Shown in pieces: positions 6,389 to 6,844 of a DNA stretch of 6,844 nucleotides; the stretch's first letter is position 1, and the number at the start of each line of letters is the position of its first letter. Source of the DNA: Bacteroidales bacterium (GTDB taxonomy: Bacteria > Bacteroidota > Bacteroidia > Bacteroidales > F082); assembly GCA_020853175.1 (NCBI GenBank), contig JADYZK010000110.1, positions 1-6,844 of the forward strand, in the 5' to 3' direction. The notes beneath the pieces are model-generated. The model saw only the letters and a program-made list of their open reading frames with translations. It made no database searches and had not been told where the DNA came from. The position numbers and the translations under genes are program-made.

Positions 6389-6844
6389 CCAAATCTCCCC
6401 TTCTTCTAAGTCCATACCAACGCCTTTCTAAGTCCTTTCTAAGTCTTATTGCGATCATTTTTCACAACCCCGATCAAAAAGCCAAAAAAGACCCGATTTT
6501 GGATCTTATTTAAGGAAGACAAAAATTGAAATTCGCAAAGTCGCCATGATCGCCCAATCACCCTTTCGCTAAAGTCGCATCGTTCGCTAAAGTCGCTTCA
6601 TTCGCTAAAGTCGTCCAAATCTCCCCTTCTCCTAAGTCCATACCAAAGCCTTTCTAAGTCCTTTCTAAGTCTTATTGCGATCATTTTTCACAACACCGAT
6701 CAAAAAGCCAAAAAAGACCCGATTTTGAATCTGATTTAAGGAAGACAACAATTGAAATTCGCAAAGTTGTCCTGATCGCCCAATCACCCTTTCGCTAAAG
6801 TCGCATCGTTCGCTAAAGTCGCTTCATTCGCTCAAGTCGTCCAA
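6384..6844. repeat. tandem repeat, 226-bp period, two full units and the start of a third
   Basis: The unit boundary marker GTCGTCCAA begins at 6384, 6610 and 6836, an exact 226-bp spacing twice. Aligned by eye, units 6384-6609 and 6610-6835 differ at about ten positions with no insertions or deletions (about 95% identical). Each unit ends with three 18-bp repeats (starts 6567, 6585, 6603 and 6793, 6811, 6829). Near its start each has an 11-bp tandem pair (CCTTTCTAAGT twice, 6423-6444 in the first unit), and several GATC sites occur between these. No long ORF spans a unit. The array continues past the window, so copy number is unknown. It accounts for the gene-free stretch from 6290 to the end. 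Confidence 0.95.

Noticed and set aside
6161..6409. 82-codon plus-strand ORF running into the repeats
   Set aside because: Its C-terminal half is translated 18-bp repeat DNA, it overlaps the minus-strand ORF, and it has no domain or signal.
6451..6553. 8-bp inverted repeat (GCGATCAT / ATGATCGC) within the 226-bp unit as an RNA hairpin
   Set aside because: The arms are 87 bp apart with little inner pairing, and the second unit has lost one base of the match.
6301..6844. CRISPR array
   Set aside because: The 18-bp cores are shorter than CRISPR repeats and sit head to tail, and the intervening DNA is itself repeated rather than unique spacer.
6384..6844. Remnant of a four-helix-bundle (23S intervening-sequence) gene
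   Set aside because: I thought of it because of the repeat type, but no frame in the unit gives the family's sequence pattern.

Overview
The window looks like AT-rich chromosomal DNA from a member of the Bacteroidota. The evidence is a GLPGLI-family exported protein next to a TonB-dependent receptor that carries an N-terminal carboxypeptidase-like regulatory domain, a Bacteroidota-type IS66 element, and an absence of Shine-Dalgarno sequences before the starts. Every gene I can support lies on the minus strand, so transcription runs from high to low coordinates.

Region by region, in + coordinates: 1-about 1915 is the tnpA-tnpB-tnpC end of an IS66-family insertion sequence, with tnpC cut by the window edge. 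Positions 1967-4612 encode an 881-residue TonB-dependent outer-membrane receptor and 4625-5461 a 278-residue GLPGLI protein 12 nt upstream of it. Positions 5598-5777 hold a previously unlisted 59-residue gene for a predicted secreted, five-cysteine peptide. A perfect 16-bp hairpin (5551-5587) separates it from the GLPGLI gene. Positions 5846-6277 hold a doubtful 143-residue ORF with a non-ATG start and a C8 homopolymer. From about 6290 to the window end there is no convincing gene. Instead there is a tandem array with an exact 226-bp period, containing nested 18-bp repeats, that runs off the window.

How the parts may work together: peptide gene, hairpin, GLPGLI gene and receptor gene are co-directional and could form one transcription unit whose products are all exported (peptide, periplasmic or envelope protein, outer-membrane receptor). 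The GLPGLI-receptor pair is a known type of Bacteroidota arrangement with unknown substrate. Adding the cysteine-rich peptide as a partner or cargo is my inference and is the most interesting idea here. The IS66 copy sits about 50 bp past the receptor stop codon and does not seem to break it.
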